This document shows, in pieces, positions 24,501-34,275 of a stretch of 64,000 bases of DNA (position 1 is the first letter of the stretch; the number at the start of each line of letters is the position of its first letter). The position numbers and the translations under genes are program-made. This DNA comes from Lepus europaeus (taxonomy: Eukaryota > Chordata > Mammalia > Lagomorpha > Leporidae), in NCBI RefSeq assembly GCF_033115175.1, contig NC_084836.1:64347097-64411096 (forward strand), written 5' to 3'. The notes under the pieces were generated by a model. It saw nothing but the letters and a program-made list of their open reading frames with translations. It was not told the DNA's origin and made no database searches.

Positions 24501-27500
24501 AAAATGTAACATATTCCAAGTAGCAAGACCAGTCTAACATTTTAACCCCAGGTCCTCCTCACCTTGCCTCTGTCATCCTGCTAGGCTTGAATACTGACAG
24601 CTCGCTCTCTCTCTCTGCAGATGGACTGTAACAAAGCGGAAAAGTTTGACTTTGTAAGTTCCCTTGCTACTCAGCCCCTGGTTGCTTTTCTCCTTGGCAT
24701 GCTGTCCCCTCCAGCTGCCTCTGTGGTTGACTAATCCCACTATCAGGTGCACCAGCCATACTTAGAAACCTTATCTCGGGATGTGTGGGAATCAGCTGGC
24801 CTCGGAGAGCAGAGCCCCTTGAATCCCCTGCCCGGCTGGGCAAAGCTGGGAGGAAGACAGAGTAGTTCCAATGGCCTGGTCAGCCTGAGATGTGTTTAAT
24901 AGGGGTCCTTGGGCAAGTAATGCCTCCCATGCCCCGTCTTCTCTTCTCTTCAGGTGTTGCAGTATCTGAACAAAATGGCTGGGAATGAATACATGGGGTT
25001 CAGCAATGCCACGTAAGGAGGGCCCTGTTCAGATGGGCTGAGCAGGCTGAGGGGGACTGTGAGGTGGGAGAAAGGATCGGTGAGAGAGAGGATCGTGGGA
25101 GGAAGAAGCCTTGGGAGCCCTGGCCTCCCACCTTCCTGTGAGCCCCTTCGCTGACACTTGTTTGCTATGTGAAATAACCTGTTCCTTTCCCAATTCGTGG
25201 GTAACGAGTGAGGCCGTGTGATGCCCTGTGCCTAAGCCCTTTCTTGCCAAGATTTTCCACAAGCTAAACACCAGCTCTCCTAGACATCTAGGCAGTCTGG
25301 GCTGGTTTTGTTTGTGTTTTTGCCATTTTACAAGAAAGCTCTGCTGAGAGTTGGCTCAGGGTCAGATGTTTCCTCTGCTGCTGGTATTGCTGGCAGAAGG
25401 TAGAAGGGGCTTGGCCGGTGCCGCGGCTCAATAGGCTAATCCTCCGCCTTGCGGCGCCGGCACACCGGGTTCTAGTCCCAGTTGGGGTGCTGGATTCTGT
25501 CCCGGTTGCTCCTCTTCCAGGCCAGCTCTCTGCTATGGCCCGGGAGTGCAGTGGAGGATGGCCCAAGTGCTTGGGCCCTGCACCCGAATGGGAGACCAGG
25601 AGAAGCACCTGGCTCCTGGCTTCAGATCAGCACGGTGCGCCAGCTGCGGCGGCCACTGGAGGGTGAACCAACAGCAAAAGGAAGACCTTTCTCTCTGTCT
25701 CTCTCTCTCACTGTTCACTCTGCCTGTCCAAAAAAAAAAAAAAAAAAGGTAGAAGGGGCTTAGTTTACTTACATCTGTGATGGACATCTGACTCCCCAAA
25801 CCCATCCTGCAAACTCCAAGCACTAAATTGAGTATTTGCCTCAGATTTCAGTCAGAGAAGGAGACTGGGGATCGGAATTACGCCATCGGCTATTATCTCA
25901 AGGAAAAGAAGGTAACTGGGACAGGCTGGGAGGAAGAGTCCCTGGGACTCCTGCTGCTGGTGGAGTGTTCGGGACGGGGACCGGGGCTGAGCCCTGGCAG
26001 TGTGAAGGGCTCAGAGAAAGGCTCCCCTCCTTCTCCTTGCAGTGCTTTCCTAATGGGGTGGACATGATGGCCGCCCTTGATCTCTACTTCCAGGTAAGCA
26101 AGCAGTGCCCAGGGCCAAGGAAGCAGGACACACTGCCCTCCTTACTCCGGCCCGCGGGAGGGAATCTCCTTCCAAGTGGTTCTGGAGGCCGTCAGACACA
26201 GCTGGGGAACTTGTCCAGAGATCTAGATGCCAAGAGCAGTGTGTTCAGGTCCACACCACACCCTGGCCTCTCCCTTCTCTTCACAGCTGTGCTCCGTGGA
26301 GGTCACCTGTGAATCGGGCAGCGTCATGGCAGCCACCCTTGCCAATGGTGGGATCTGCCCCATCACCGGCGAGAGCGTGCTGAGCGCTGAAGCAGTGCGC
26401 AATACCCTCAGCCTCATGCATTCCTGCGGCATGTATGACTTCTCCGGCCAGTTTGCCTTCCACGTGAGTGTCTCTGGCCCTTCCACTCACCTGCCAAGAG
26501 CCCAGTGCCAAGAAGAGAGGATACTGTGTCTCTGAAGATAGGAGAAGTGGAAGAACACTTGGTTCTGCCTGTCACTCTCCAGCTCTCAGGCTGGAGAACT
26601 CCCAATTCCAGGCAGTTAGGCTGAGGCTCTCAGGGGAGTTTACCAAACACACCACATTCCTCACACACGTAAACCTGTGATGTCAGGCCTCTAACCCGCT
26701 CTTCCCTCCTGCATCTCAGCTTAGGGTCACTTCTAAACAGTGGCTTTTCTTTCCACCACCACCACCCCCCCGCCTTTTTTTTTTTTTTTTTGAAAGGCAC
26801 AGTTAAGAGAGTTAGGGAGAGAACCTTCCAACTTCTGCTTCACTCCCAACATGGGCACAACGGCTGGGGCTGGGCCAGGCCAAAACCAGGAGCCTGAACT
26901 CCATCTGGGTCTCCCACGTGGGTGCAGGGGCCCAAAGACTTGGGAAGCTGGATTGGAAGTTGAGCAGTTGGGACTTGAACCAGCTGGCAATGCAGGTGGC
27001 AGCTTAACCCATAGTGCCACAACGCTGGTCCTACAAGTGGCTTTCCTAACTGCCCTCTCAAGTGGGCCCTGCCTGACCACTGCTCATGGTGCCTACCGTT
27101 TTTCTTCCCAGTGTTTGTCAAAATTATTTTTGTCTGTTAACCTGTGTGTTGCCTGTTTCCTATACCAGAATGTTAGTTAAATGACAATTTTAGCACATCA
27201 ACCAGCATGCTGTTAATATTCATAAGTAGTTCCTAACTGAAATGATGAGCTGAGGAAGTGAAGGGCAGGAGTAAGAAAGGGACTAATTAACAAGCCCGAA
27301 GGTTGAGGTAGGGTGTGCCTCACCTGTGCAGCCACATGGGATAGCTGACTGGTTTATTTTCCCAGATGTGGGACACCCCCAACTCATCCTCAGCTCCAAC
27401 TCTGTTTGCCAGGTGGGCCTGCCAGCCAAGTCAGCCGTGTCAGGGGCCATTCTGCTGGTGGTACCCAATGTTATGGGAATGATGTGTCTGTCACCTCCCT

Positions 27501-28989
27501 TGGATAAGCTCGGGAACAGCCACAGGGGCATCAACTTCTGCCAGGTAAGCTGCTTTGCACACAGGACTTAATAAATTGAGCAGTACATTTAAATGGCAGC
27601 TGTTGAAGTAAAGCAATTTTGAGTTCCTTCTAAGTACAAGGTCTGAGTATACCATATCCATGGCCTACAATTCTAGAGGTTGGTGTCTCTTTTCAACTTC
27701 CACAACTATGACAACCTGCGGCACTGTGCGCGGAAGTTGGACCCACGGCGTGAAGGGGGAGAAGTCCGGGTAAGGAAAACCCCAGTTGGCTGTTACGTAC
27801 TTCAGAAGAGAACATCCCACCGCATTGCAGCAATGCCCTTGGCCAGGCTTCCATGGGGAAGGTCACAGGGAAGCCACAGTCAATCTCAAGTGGGTGTGAT
27901 TTGTGTTCCAGAACAAGACGGTGGTGAACCTGCTATTTGCTGCCTATAGTGGAGATGTCTCAGCTCTGCGAAGGTAATTCTGAGGCACAGATCTTAGGAG
28001 ACAGAATGGACACAGGTGGCATCTGAATGATGTATTTTTTTTAAAAAGTGCTTGCTTGCCATACGGTAAGAACTTGATTCATGACAGCCACTGTTATTAA
28101 CTTGGGTGTTAGGAGCAGAATGAGGGGAGGCAGGGACCCTGTCTGAAATGACCAACAACAAATGAGTACTCATCTCTCTGTGATGGGAGTAAATCTCTTC
28201 TGGGTATAAAACACAGGTTATACAGAGCCCACAGACCTTGCCATAAACTGTTTTACTTTTTCTGGAACATATCCATCTGACCCCACTCCAGAAAGGACAC
28301 TAATGATTCTAGACTGAGCCAGGTAACTTAAGCCACTTTCCACTCCCTTCAGGTTTGCCTTGTCAGCCATGAATATGGAACAGAAAGACTACGACTCCCG
28401 CACGGCTCTGCATGTTGCTGCAGCTGAAGGTATGTGAAGGGCTAAAGAGAAACATTCTAAACCCTTCCCCACCAAGGGTGCCCCCACTGTGTGTGTGTGT
28501 CCTCGACTAGTTGGGGCTGCAACTGTTTTTGTCCAGATGCCTTTTCCCCTCCCGTCTTGGTACAGACTCCAGCAGCCAAGGGTCTGCCTCAAAGGGTTCA
28601 GCAATTGTACCCTCATTTTTCTTCTGCTTGTATTCCTAGGACACACTGAAGTTGTTAAATTCCTGATCGAGGCTTGCAAAGTGAATCCTTTTGTCAAGGA
28701 CAGGTGTGTAGGATGAGGCTGAAAGGGAGAGGGGGTGGGGGGCATGGCTCCCCCACTGCCCCTCAGCCACCAGACTCATGGGAACAGCTGTGGTCTGTGT
28801 CTTGGCCTGATCATAATCACTCTTCCTCCCAGGTGGGGCAACATTCCTCTGGACGATGCTGTGCAGTTCAACCACCTGGAGGTGGTCAAACTGCTCCAAG
28901 ATTACCAGGACTCCTACGTACTCTCTGAGACCCAGGCTGAGGCCGAAGCTGAGGCCCTATCCAAAGAAAATTTAGAGAGCATGGTGTGA
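15043..28989 (+). CDS. GLS2: Glutaminase 2, mitochondrial (18 coding exons)
   Basis: Phosphate-activated glutaminase: glutamine to glutamate plus ammonia in mitochondria. Exons: 15043-15224, 20800-20899, 21288-21409, 21988-22117, 22597-22676, 22762-22925, 23145-23203, 24621-24653, 24954-25012, 25845-25911, 26043-26093, 26287-26463, 27413-27544, 27677-27769, 27912-27973, 28353-28429, 28640-28703, 28833-28989. Every intron is GT-AG and the phases join to exactly 1809 nt, 602 residues plus stop, the length I recall for human GLS2. The serine-dependent glutaminase domain runs about residues 177-463. Active-site residues are visible: Y182, S219 and K222 of the SxxK motif (CLQSCVKP), N268, E314, N321, Y347, Y399 and V417. 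Ankyrin repeats lie about 518-585, and the protein ends in ESMV, a known PDZ-binding tail. The N-terminus is Arg/Ser/Gly rich and lacks acids early on, fitting a mitochondrial presequence. No break was seen. The start is the first in-frame ATG after a stop at 14707. Confidence 0.97.
16590..17355 (+). mobile_element. Old L1 3' UTR (L1M-type) in GLS2 intron 1
   Basis: Resembles the AT-rich 3' end of old mammalian L1s: the TTTCCAATCTTACTAACAAT and ACTGGAAGTAAAATCATTGA stretches correspond to familiar L1M sequence. A CSINE is inserted at its right edge. Confidence 0.5.
17359..17687 (-). mobile_element. CSINE, A-tailed subtype, GLS2 intron 1
   Basis: T15 then GACAGGCAGAGTGGACAG, ending GCCACGGTGCCGGCC. 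GGATAACT occurs on both sides, a short target-site duplication. Confidence 0.95.
17725..18115 (-). mobile_element. L2 3' part, antisense, in GLS2 intron 1
   Basis: The plus strand reads the L2 antisense signature: CTGTGTGCTAGGGACTTTGC, then GGTGACATTTGATAGGGACC followed by TTGAAGGATGAGCAGG. Ancient LINE-2. Confidence 0.6.
18123..18460 (+). mobile_element. CSINE, GLS2 intron 1
   Basis: Head GGGCTGATGTTGTGGCAC, tail CAAATAAATAATTC followed by poly(A). Confidence 0.9.
18577..18842 (-). mobile_element. CSINE, very diverged, GLS2 intron 1
   Basis: TTAATTTTATTTGTTTGCTT through GGGACTTGAACCCAGGC; head almost lost. Confidence 0.6.
18844..18941. repeat. CT/CCTT-rich simple repeat
   Basis: About 100 bases of almost pure pyrimidine (CTTC and TTTTC units), probably grown from the tract at the end of the adjacent minus-oriented CSINE. 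Confidence 0.85.
18942..19238 (-). mobile_element. CSINE, GLS2 intron 1
   Basis: TTCATTTATTTGAAAGAATT to GCCACAGCACCAGCCCC. Confidence 0.9.
19356..19665 (+). mobile_element. CSINE, GLS2 intron 1
   Basis: Head GGGGCCGGCACTGTGG to tail CAAATAAATAAATAC. Confidence 0.9.
19680..20012 (+). mobile_element. CSINE, A-tailed subtype, inserted in the tail of the previous one
   Basis: AAGAAGAGACCTG occurs just before (ending about 19679) and just after the poly(A) (about 20018-20030), a target-site duplication. The sequence is close to the subtype consensus. Confidence 0.95.
20150..20340 (-). mobile_element. MIR SINE, antisense, in GLS2 intron 1
   Basis: The core pattern runs from TTATCTTAGTTAAGCCTCAC through TTTACAGATAGAAAGCAGGC to CCAAGGCCATATGCAATCAA, the reverse of the MIR consensus. 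Confidence 0.6.
20800..20899 (+). CDS. GLS2: GLS2 exon 2, with the internal start of the short (LGA-type) isoform
   Basis: Encodes residues 61-94. It carries an in-frame ATG at 20819 (Met68, [10 protein letters not shown]). Translation from there gives 535 residues, the length reported for the short LGA isoform, which in human and rat lacks exon 1 and starts from a promoter in intron 1. That use in this animal is inferred; the codon itself is seen. Confidence 0.9.
21795..21895 (-). mobile_element. MIR SINE fragment in GLS2 intron 3
   Basis: AGAGGCGAGGAAACTAAGAG followed by TGTCAGAGGTCACACAGC matches the antisense MIR core. It sits about 95 bases before exon 4. Confidence 0.6.
23204..24620 (+). 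other. GLS2: GLS2 intron 7, mostly unique sequence
   Basis: The 1417-base intron holds one old minus-oriented CSINE (24153-24428). The rest (23.2-24.15 kb) is unassigned unique sequence with no coding signal. Confidence 0.6.
24153..24428 (-). mobile_element. CSINE, older form, GLS2 intron 7
   Basis: GACTTATTTGAAAGGCAGAG to CACCAAATGCTTGCCCC. Confidence 0.85.
25413..25745 (+). mobile_element. CSINE, A-tailed subtype, GLS2 intron 9, 16-base target-site duplication
   Basis: AAGGTAGAAGGGGCTT is identical at 25397-25412 and 25746-25761. Near-consensus body and intact poly(A) indicate a recent insertion, 99 bases before exon 10. Confidence 0.97.
26774..27032 (-). mobile_element. CSINE with internal deletion, GLS2 intron 12
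   Basis: T-run, GAAAGGCACAGTTAAGAGAG, jump from ACTTGGG to AAGCTGGATTGG, head GCCACAACGCTGGTCC. Confidence 0.85.
28353..28989 (+). CDS. GLS2: GLS2 exons 16-18, ankyrin repeats and C-terminus
   Basis: Three exons (28353-28429, 28640-28703, 28833-28989) encode residues 504-602. Two ankyrin-type helices are visible ([20 protein letters not shown], then [20 protein letters not shown]), followed by an acidic Ala/Glu-rich tail and the terminal ESMV. The stop codon is TGA at 28987-28989. Confidence 0.95.
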
Positions 28990-29493
28990 TCCCGGGTCAT
29001 GGACAGTCCCTGCTTAAGCATGAGCTGGCCACACACTTAACCTATAACCACCAAAAATGCTATGGAGCTACAGTGCTTCAGTGAGCACCAAGAAATTCAT
29101 TTGGTGACACAGCCCAGTGCTTTCTGTGAGTCACTATACCCAGCCCCTTTGCAGACCTCAAGGACAGAAGAGGGCCTCCGTGGACACTTGCAGTAGAACC
29201 ATCCATAGAGACTGTGGGCTTCTTTAAGGTACAGCCTGATGGCTTGGCCCAGTGACAACCACCCCAGGCCTTCACCTGGGTTCCCTCCTCCTCTCCCTGA
29301 AGCAACCATCACGTGAGAAACTCGGTGGAGGGGCTCCAGCTATCAAGCACATGTGTGAGTGAACAGAGTAAGACAAAAGGAGGGCCTGAGCACCTGGCCT
29401 TAGGAGTCTGGACAGATGTGGCCCCCTTAGGCAGGACTTGCTGCTGCTACTGTTAACAGCAATTTTATAGACAGAGAACGTATTTTGTGCTCA

Positions 29494-29499
29494 AATAAA
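29494..29499 (+). terminator. GLS2: GLS2 poly(A) signal AATAAA
   Basis: Canonical AATAAA about 505 bases after the GLS2 stop, followed by T-rich sequence. It gives a 3' UTR of roughly 530 bases. The cleavage site is probably 10-25 bases further on. Confidence 0.75.
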
Positions 29500-29519
29500 G
29501 TTTAATTACACAAACTATA

Positions 29520-30444
29520 ATTTTTGCTAATCCCAGTTTTCTCTTTCTCCCCAGTGGGTATCCAGTTTCATCACCATCATAGAAAGTACAATAAGAAAGA
29601 ATCACAGGGTCAGACTGAGCCCAAACAATACATATTTCATAGACATATTCGCCTACCCCACCACGTTTCCCAGAACCCCAGACACTGCTTTGGGTTAGCT
29701 TGCTCTCCTTCCTCTGGAGGTTCCAAGTAGGGTAGCAATGAAGATAGAACTTCTCAAGGAGAAAGTTTCTAACACTAACCCTAGATATCCCCTTTGGTCA
29801 TAGTTGATTATGACGGACTGGCTGGTGGTCAGAGGTGTAGGTGAAGAAAGATGACCTCCAGGTGAGGACAGCTGTACTGTGTGGGACTGAGGGTCTGTGG
29901 TGTTGAGGTGCTGGGGAAGGAAGGCTCTGTTCCCACCCTGACACACTAAATCAATAAAGCACTTACCAAGGGAGCCAGAGCACTCTGTGTGCTGTAGAGA
30001 GAGGGGCAACTCATTGAACGCACCTCCTCCAGCCAGAGGTAGAGATTTGGTAGAGCCCCAAGAACAAACAAGCCACATGTGAGCAAAGGGAAGGAGAGGT
30101 ATCCCCATGATTAACAAATCCAAACAAAGCTCCAAGATCAGACTCAGGACAGAATACAGTCTGAGAATGGCCTGGGCACAGGTGACGCGGAGAGACTGAA
30201 GAAAGAAAGGGAAAACACACTCAAGGCAGTCTAGGAAATTGGCAGCTGTTGCGGGGGAGGGGGTGCTGGTGGTATGCCTAGCTTTCACAGGGCAGGGGAG
30301 GGAGAAGGATGAGTGAAACTGCACAGGGGACTCCACGCAGGGGTGTGGGAACCAGACCCCTGCGTGGGGCAGAGTAAAAAAGCCTTCAGACACTTAATAG
30401 AACACTGGCCAAGAACATGATTAGCGACTCCAGTGAGGAACATT
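29520..30444 (-). other. Region between GLS2 and SPRYD4 stops, probably SPRYD4 3' UTR
   Basis: Unique sequence with no repeat that I recognise. No canonical minus-strand AATAAA is present. The nearest minus-strand variant, ATTAAA, reads from 29506 to 29501, next to the GLS2 signal. A minus-strand open frame of 232 codons (29695-30393) has no recognisable protein and is most likely chance. Confidence 0.4.
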
Positions 30445-31412
30445 CTAGAGGCCCTTGGGCACCTCAAGCCCTGAGTGAGTCAGCAGCTCTCCATCCCAAA
30501 GAGCAAAGGCAGGCACCACGGGACCCCGGAAGTCTGTCTGCAGCGTGTAGATCACAGAGACCTGGCTCACATCTACCAGGCTCAGCTTCTGCGCCTCATA
30601 CTCCAGCAGCAGCCCCACTTTCTCTGGCTGCCCGATACCCTCAATCGGAGCTTTCTCATTGGCCAGCATGGTATGCCACTTGCGCTGGGCATAGGAGAAC
30701 ACCCAGGATCGATCATCGGCACCAATGCAGCTATCCCGGGACATGTCCACATCGGCCACTCCTATCCGGAACTGCTGGGAGCGCTTCACCGTCACCTCCC
30801 AGTAGTGTCTCCCGCTGGTGACCGCTGTGTCTGCCAGCACCACTGCCCACTCTCGGAAGCGCTCCGTATTCAGGGCCACCTTGCTGGGTTCCAATCCCAC
30901 CAAGCCATACTTGACACCTGTGTCACCTTTGAAGAGCGCCAGGCTGCTGTGGGCAGTTTTTTCTTCCAGTTTGAAACTGACGCCTGCGGGTAGAGCAAAA
31001 AGACTGGATAATGACACGAGCTAGACCCTTAGGGCTGGTGATAAATTCCCACGTGAGGCAGGCAGGCAGGCAGGCAGGCGATCCTCAGCAAGCCGAGAAG
31101 AATCGGGACGCCAAACTGGCAGCAGAGGAGGTCGCCTTTAGCATGGGCGGCCCCAGGAGCCAAAAGACTCGGGGTCTAAAGAAAACAGATGGCAGCCCCG
31201 GTTTGGAACCTAGAGACTAACACAACCTGGAGAGGGGAACTGACCCGGGGTTCGGGCTGTTTCTTGGAGCGGGCTCCCGGAGTGACAGCCATTACGGAGG
31301 TAAGAGAATAAAAGTTGACAACCCTACCTCTCCGGGCTTCCGCAGCAACACCTCCCAATCGTTTGACTCCCCAGCGGCACCAGCGCAAGGAATGTGCAAA
31401 GCGCAGTGCCAT
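30445..31412 (-). CDS. SPRYD4: SPRY domain-containing protein 4 (two exons)
   Basis: Exon 1 is 31328-31412 and exon 2 is 30445-30983. The intron (30984-31327) has canonical ends and splits a Gly codon, joining ARRG to VSFKLEEK. The total is 624 nt, 207 residues, the same as human SPRYD4. The first 28 residues are Arg-rich and amphipathic (MALRFAHSLRWCRWGVKRLG), consistent with a mitochondrial presequence. Residues from about 30 to the end form one B30.2/SPRY domain with the hallmark stretch SGRHYWEVTVKRSQQFRIGV, and the protein ends LEVPKGL. It has no RING, B-box or coiled coil, so it is a stand-alone SPRY protein whose partner and role are not known. It converges with GLS2, with about 930 bases between the GLS2 poly(A) signal and its stop. 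No break was seen. Confidence 0.96.
31056..31080. repeat. (GGCA)n microsatellite in SPRYD4 intron
   Basis: Six GGCA units in a row inside the 344-base SPRYD4 intron. Confidence 0.9.
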
Positions 31413-31600
31413 CTTGCGCCACGGACGAACGCGGTGCGCCCCCGGCCTGACCCCCCGCCATCTGCAGGCCGCCGGCCCCAGCGCAGGTGCGCGGCGCCCG
31501 CGCGGCGTGATGACGTCAGGGGCCGCCTCCCCGCGCGGCGCGCTTTCCGCCGCGGCTGTCGGGTTGCAGCCAACCTTGGGTGTAGTTTACTTCCCGTTGT
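31400..31600 (-). promoter_or_regulatory. SPRYD4: SPRYD4 promoter: CpG island with CRE and YY1 motif
   Basis: CpG-dense sequence directly upstream of the SPRYD4 ATG. A perfect palindromic cAMP-response element TGACGTCA lies at 31511-31518, about 100 bases upstream of the start codon. The start codon itself sits in CAAGATGGC, a YY1-type element in the transcription orientation, typical of short-5'UTR housekeeping genes. Confidence 0.7.
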
Positions 31601-31785
31601 TATTTGCTAGAGGGCCGCTGCTCACATTTGAGCCAAATAGGACCTGGGGAGATGGTGTAGCCACGCACTTGTGTAGAATTTAGAGGCGTGTCTCTGCCCC
31701 GGCGGTTCCGACGCCGCGCGGGACACTCAGGCCCCACTCTGTTCGAGTTCTGGCCGCGCTCCGGAAAACGGCTCCTACGGGTTGC

Positions 31786-31940
31786 AGACCCTGGGAGGCG
31801 GCGGTGATGGCCCAAGAAGTTGGGTCCCTGCCTCCCACGGAAGGGACTGACTCAAGCCTGGCCAAGCTGCTGCTGTTGTTATTTGGAGAGTGACCCAAAG
31901 GATGGGTGTGCCATCACTCTCTCTTCAAATATTTTTTAAA
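31786..31940 (+). mobile_element. CSINE, 3' half only
   Basis: GACCCTGGGAGGCGGCGGTG through CAAGAAGTTGGGTCCCTGCC to CTTCAAATATTTT. Old copy next to a MIR. Confidence 0.65.
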
Positions 31941-31949
31941 GTATAGATT

Positions 31950-32130
31950 TTAGAATGAAACAATAATTGCTCCACTGTATGACTTTGGGCAAGTCATTTA
32001 ACTACTCTGAGCCTTCATGCTCTCGTTTGTAAAACAAATGATATACAGCTCTTAGGCCTTAGTAAAAATTAAATGAGAATAATCTAGAATACAGCTAGAC
32101 GAACAGCAACTACTGGTATAACAGTTGGAA
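31950..32130 (+). mobile_element. MIR SINE
   Basis: GACTTTGGGCAAGTCATTTA, ACTCTGAGCCTTCATGCTCT and TTAAATGAGAATAATCTAGA match the sense MIR consensus in order. Confidence 0.7.
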
Positions 32131-32513
32131 TATTAAATGTATGCTGTAAATGTCATGTTTATGTTCTGAAAGCTAAGAATAGATGGTTTAATTCAATACA
32201 GCATTTGTTTTTTCCCATCTTAGTGTTGTGGTTCAGAGTGGAGCAGTTATGAAGTATGCATTTAACATTTTGATATGCTCGAGGCTCTGAATCCCTGTCT
32301 TCTAAAGTTTTCAGTCTACTTCTCAACGTTCTGCTGGTCAGCCCAATGTCAACATCACCCCTTCATCCTCTTACCTTCTAAAAAGAAGATATTTTAGATC
32401 TTTAAATGCCTAAAAAATTTAACCCCCAATCCTTCACCCTCCCAGAACTCCATGGACATGGTCTTAGTAGAGGGCCTCAGTTAGGTCTTTCATATTTAAA
32501 AAAAAAAAAAAGA
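32131..32513. other. Unassigned AT-rich sequence
   Basis: No gene or named repeat seen. Confidence 0.5.
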
Positions 32514-32822
32514 TTTTTTTTAAAAGATTTACTTATTTATTTGAGAGGCAGAGAGAGAGAGGCCTTCCATCTGCTGGTTCACTCCCCAAATGGTTGCAAC
32601 AGCCGGAGCTGGGCAGATCCAAAGGCAGGAGCCTGGAGCTTCTTCCAAGTCTCCCTCGTGGGTGCAGGGGCCCAAGGACCTGGGCCATCCTCCACTGCTT
32701 TCCCAGGCACATTAGCAGGGAGATGGATCAGAAGTGGAGCAGCAGAGTTTTGAACCAGCACCCATATGTGATGCCAGCATTGTAGGCAGTGGCTTTACCA
32801 GCTATGCTACAGCACCAGCCCC
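32514..32822 (-). mobile_element. CSINE, full length
   Basis: AAAGATTTACTTATTTATTT to CTACAGCACCAGCCCC. Confidence 0.9.
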
Positions 32823-32824
32823 AG

Positions 32825-33142
32825 AAAAGATTTTATTTATTTATTTGAAAGGCAGAATGACAGAGGGAGAGAGACAGAGAAAGAGCATCTTCCACCTGTT
32901 GATTTACTCCCCAAATAGCTATAGCGGCAGCCTGGTCCAGGCAGGAGCTAGAACTCCATCCAGGTGTCCCATGTAGATGGCATGCATCCAAGCATTTGGG
33001 CCACCCTCTGATGCCTTTCCAGGTTCATTAGCAGGGAACTGCATGGGAAGTGGAGCAGCTGGGACTCAAACCCACACCCCATAAATATGGGATACCTACA
33101 TCACAATTGGCAGCTTAACTCCCTGTGCCACACACAGGCCCC
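32825..33142 (-). mobile_element. CSINE, full length, next to previous
   Basis: AAAGATTTTATTTATTTATT to GCCACACACAGGCCCC. Two minus copies in tandem, separately inserted since their bodies differ. Confidence 0.9.
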
Positions 33143-33214
33143 AAGGGCTGCTCATCTTCCAACCTGGTCTCAGCTTCCATCTGTCTGTGTTTAATATAGA
33201 ATCCGTACTATATC

Positions 33215-33335
33215 TGGATTAATATTTGGAAGCCACACATCTGATCTTGCCACTCCCCTGCTTAAATGTTTTCAGGTGCTTGCATCACATTCCCTTGCCT
33301 AGCCACAAGGCTTTACATGACACAACTGTTAGCAG
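33215..33335 (+). mobile_element. L2 fragment
   Basis: CATCTGATCTTGCCACTCCC followed by TGCTTAAATGTTTTCAGG corresponds to the L2 stretch downstream of the reverse-transcriptase domain. Confidence 0.55.
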
Positions 33336-33427
33336 ACACAGGGTTCCGTTCACTTGGGCTGTCACTAAATAATCCAACTCAAAAGGGAGTTGTTCAGAGG
33401 AAAATATTTGCTTATAACAAGCAAACG

Positions 33428-33739
33428 AGGCCGGCGCTGTGGCTCAATAGGCTAATCCTCCGCCTTGCGGCGCCGGCACACCGGCTTCTAGTCCCGGTCG
33501 GGGCGCCAGATTCTGTCCCGGTTGCCCCTCTTCCAGGCCAGCTCTCTGCTGTGGCCCAGGAGTGCAGTGGAGGATAGCCCAAGTCCTTGGGTCCTGCACC
33601 CCATGGGAGACCAGGAGAAGCACCTGGCTCCTGCCATCGGATCAGTGCGGTGCGCCGGCTGCGGCGGCCATTGGGGGGTGAACCAACGGCAAAGGAAGAC
33701 CTTTCTCTCTGTCTCTCTCTTCTCACTGTCCACTCTGCC

Positions 33740-33774
<35 letters not shown>
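33428..33774 (+). mobile_element. CSINE, A-tailed subtype
   Basis: AGGCCGGCGCTGTGGCTCAA to about 32 A. Near-consensus and long homopolymer, so probably recent. Confidence 0.93.
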
Positions 33775-33777
<3 letters not shown>

Positions 33778-33945
33778 GGTTGGGTCCCTGTCACCCACCC
33801 AGGAAATCTGGATTGAGTTCCTAGTTCCTGGCTCCTGGCTTCAGTTTGGCCCAGACCCAGCAGTTGTGGGCATTTGGGATGTGAACCAGCTGGTGAAAGA
33901 TCTCTGCCTCCCTCTCTCTGCCTTTCAAGTCAATAAAAAATAAAA
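33775..33945 (+). mobile_element. CSINE, 3' half
   Basis: GGTTGGGTCCCTGTCACCCA to TCAAGTCAATAAAAAAT. The older copy into which the preceding one probably inserted. Confidence 0.75.
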
Positions 33946-33964
33946 ATTGAAAATAGGAAACTGA

Positions 33965-34275
33965 GGGGGCAGCACTGTGGCCTGAAGCGCTGGCATCCCA
34001 TATAGGCACCAGCTCTAGTCCCGGCTGCCCCACTTCTGATCCAGCTCTCTGCTATGGCCTGGGAAAGCAGTAGAACATGGCCCAAGTGCTTGGGCCCCTG
34101 CATCCACGTGGGAGACATGAAAGAAGCTCCTGGCTCCTGGCTTTGGATCGGTGCAGCTTCGGCCGTTGTGGTCATCTGGGGAGTGAACCAGCGAATGGAA
34201 GACCTCTCTCTCTGTAACTCTGTCTTTCAAATAAATAAAATAAATCTTAAAAAAAAAAAAAAGAAAGAAAGAAAG
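33965..34275 (+). mobile_element. CSINE
   Basis: GGGGGCAGCACTGTGGCC with a short gap in the head, tail CAAATAAATAAAATAAATC then (GAAA)n. Confidence 0.9.

Noticed and set aside
29695-30393. 232-codon minus-strand frame
   Set aside because: No recognisable domain and it lies in the probable SPRYD4 3' UTR; no splice or start context supports it.
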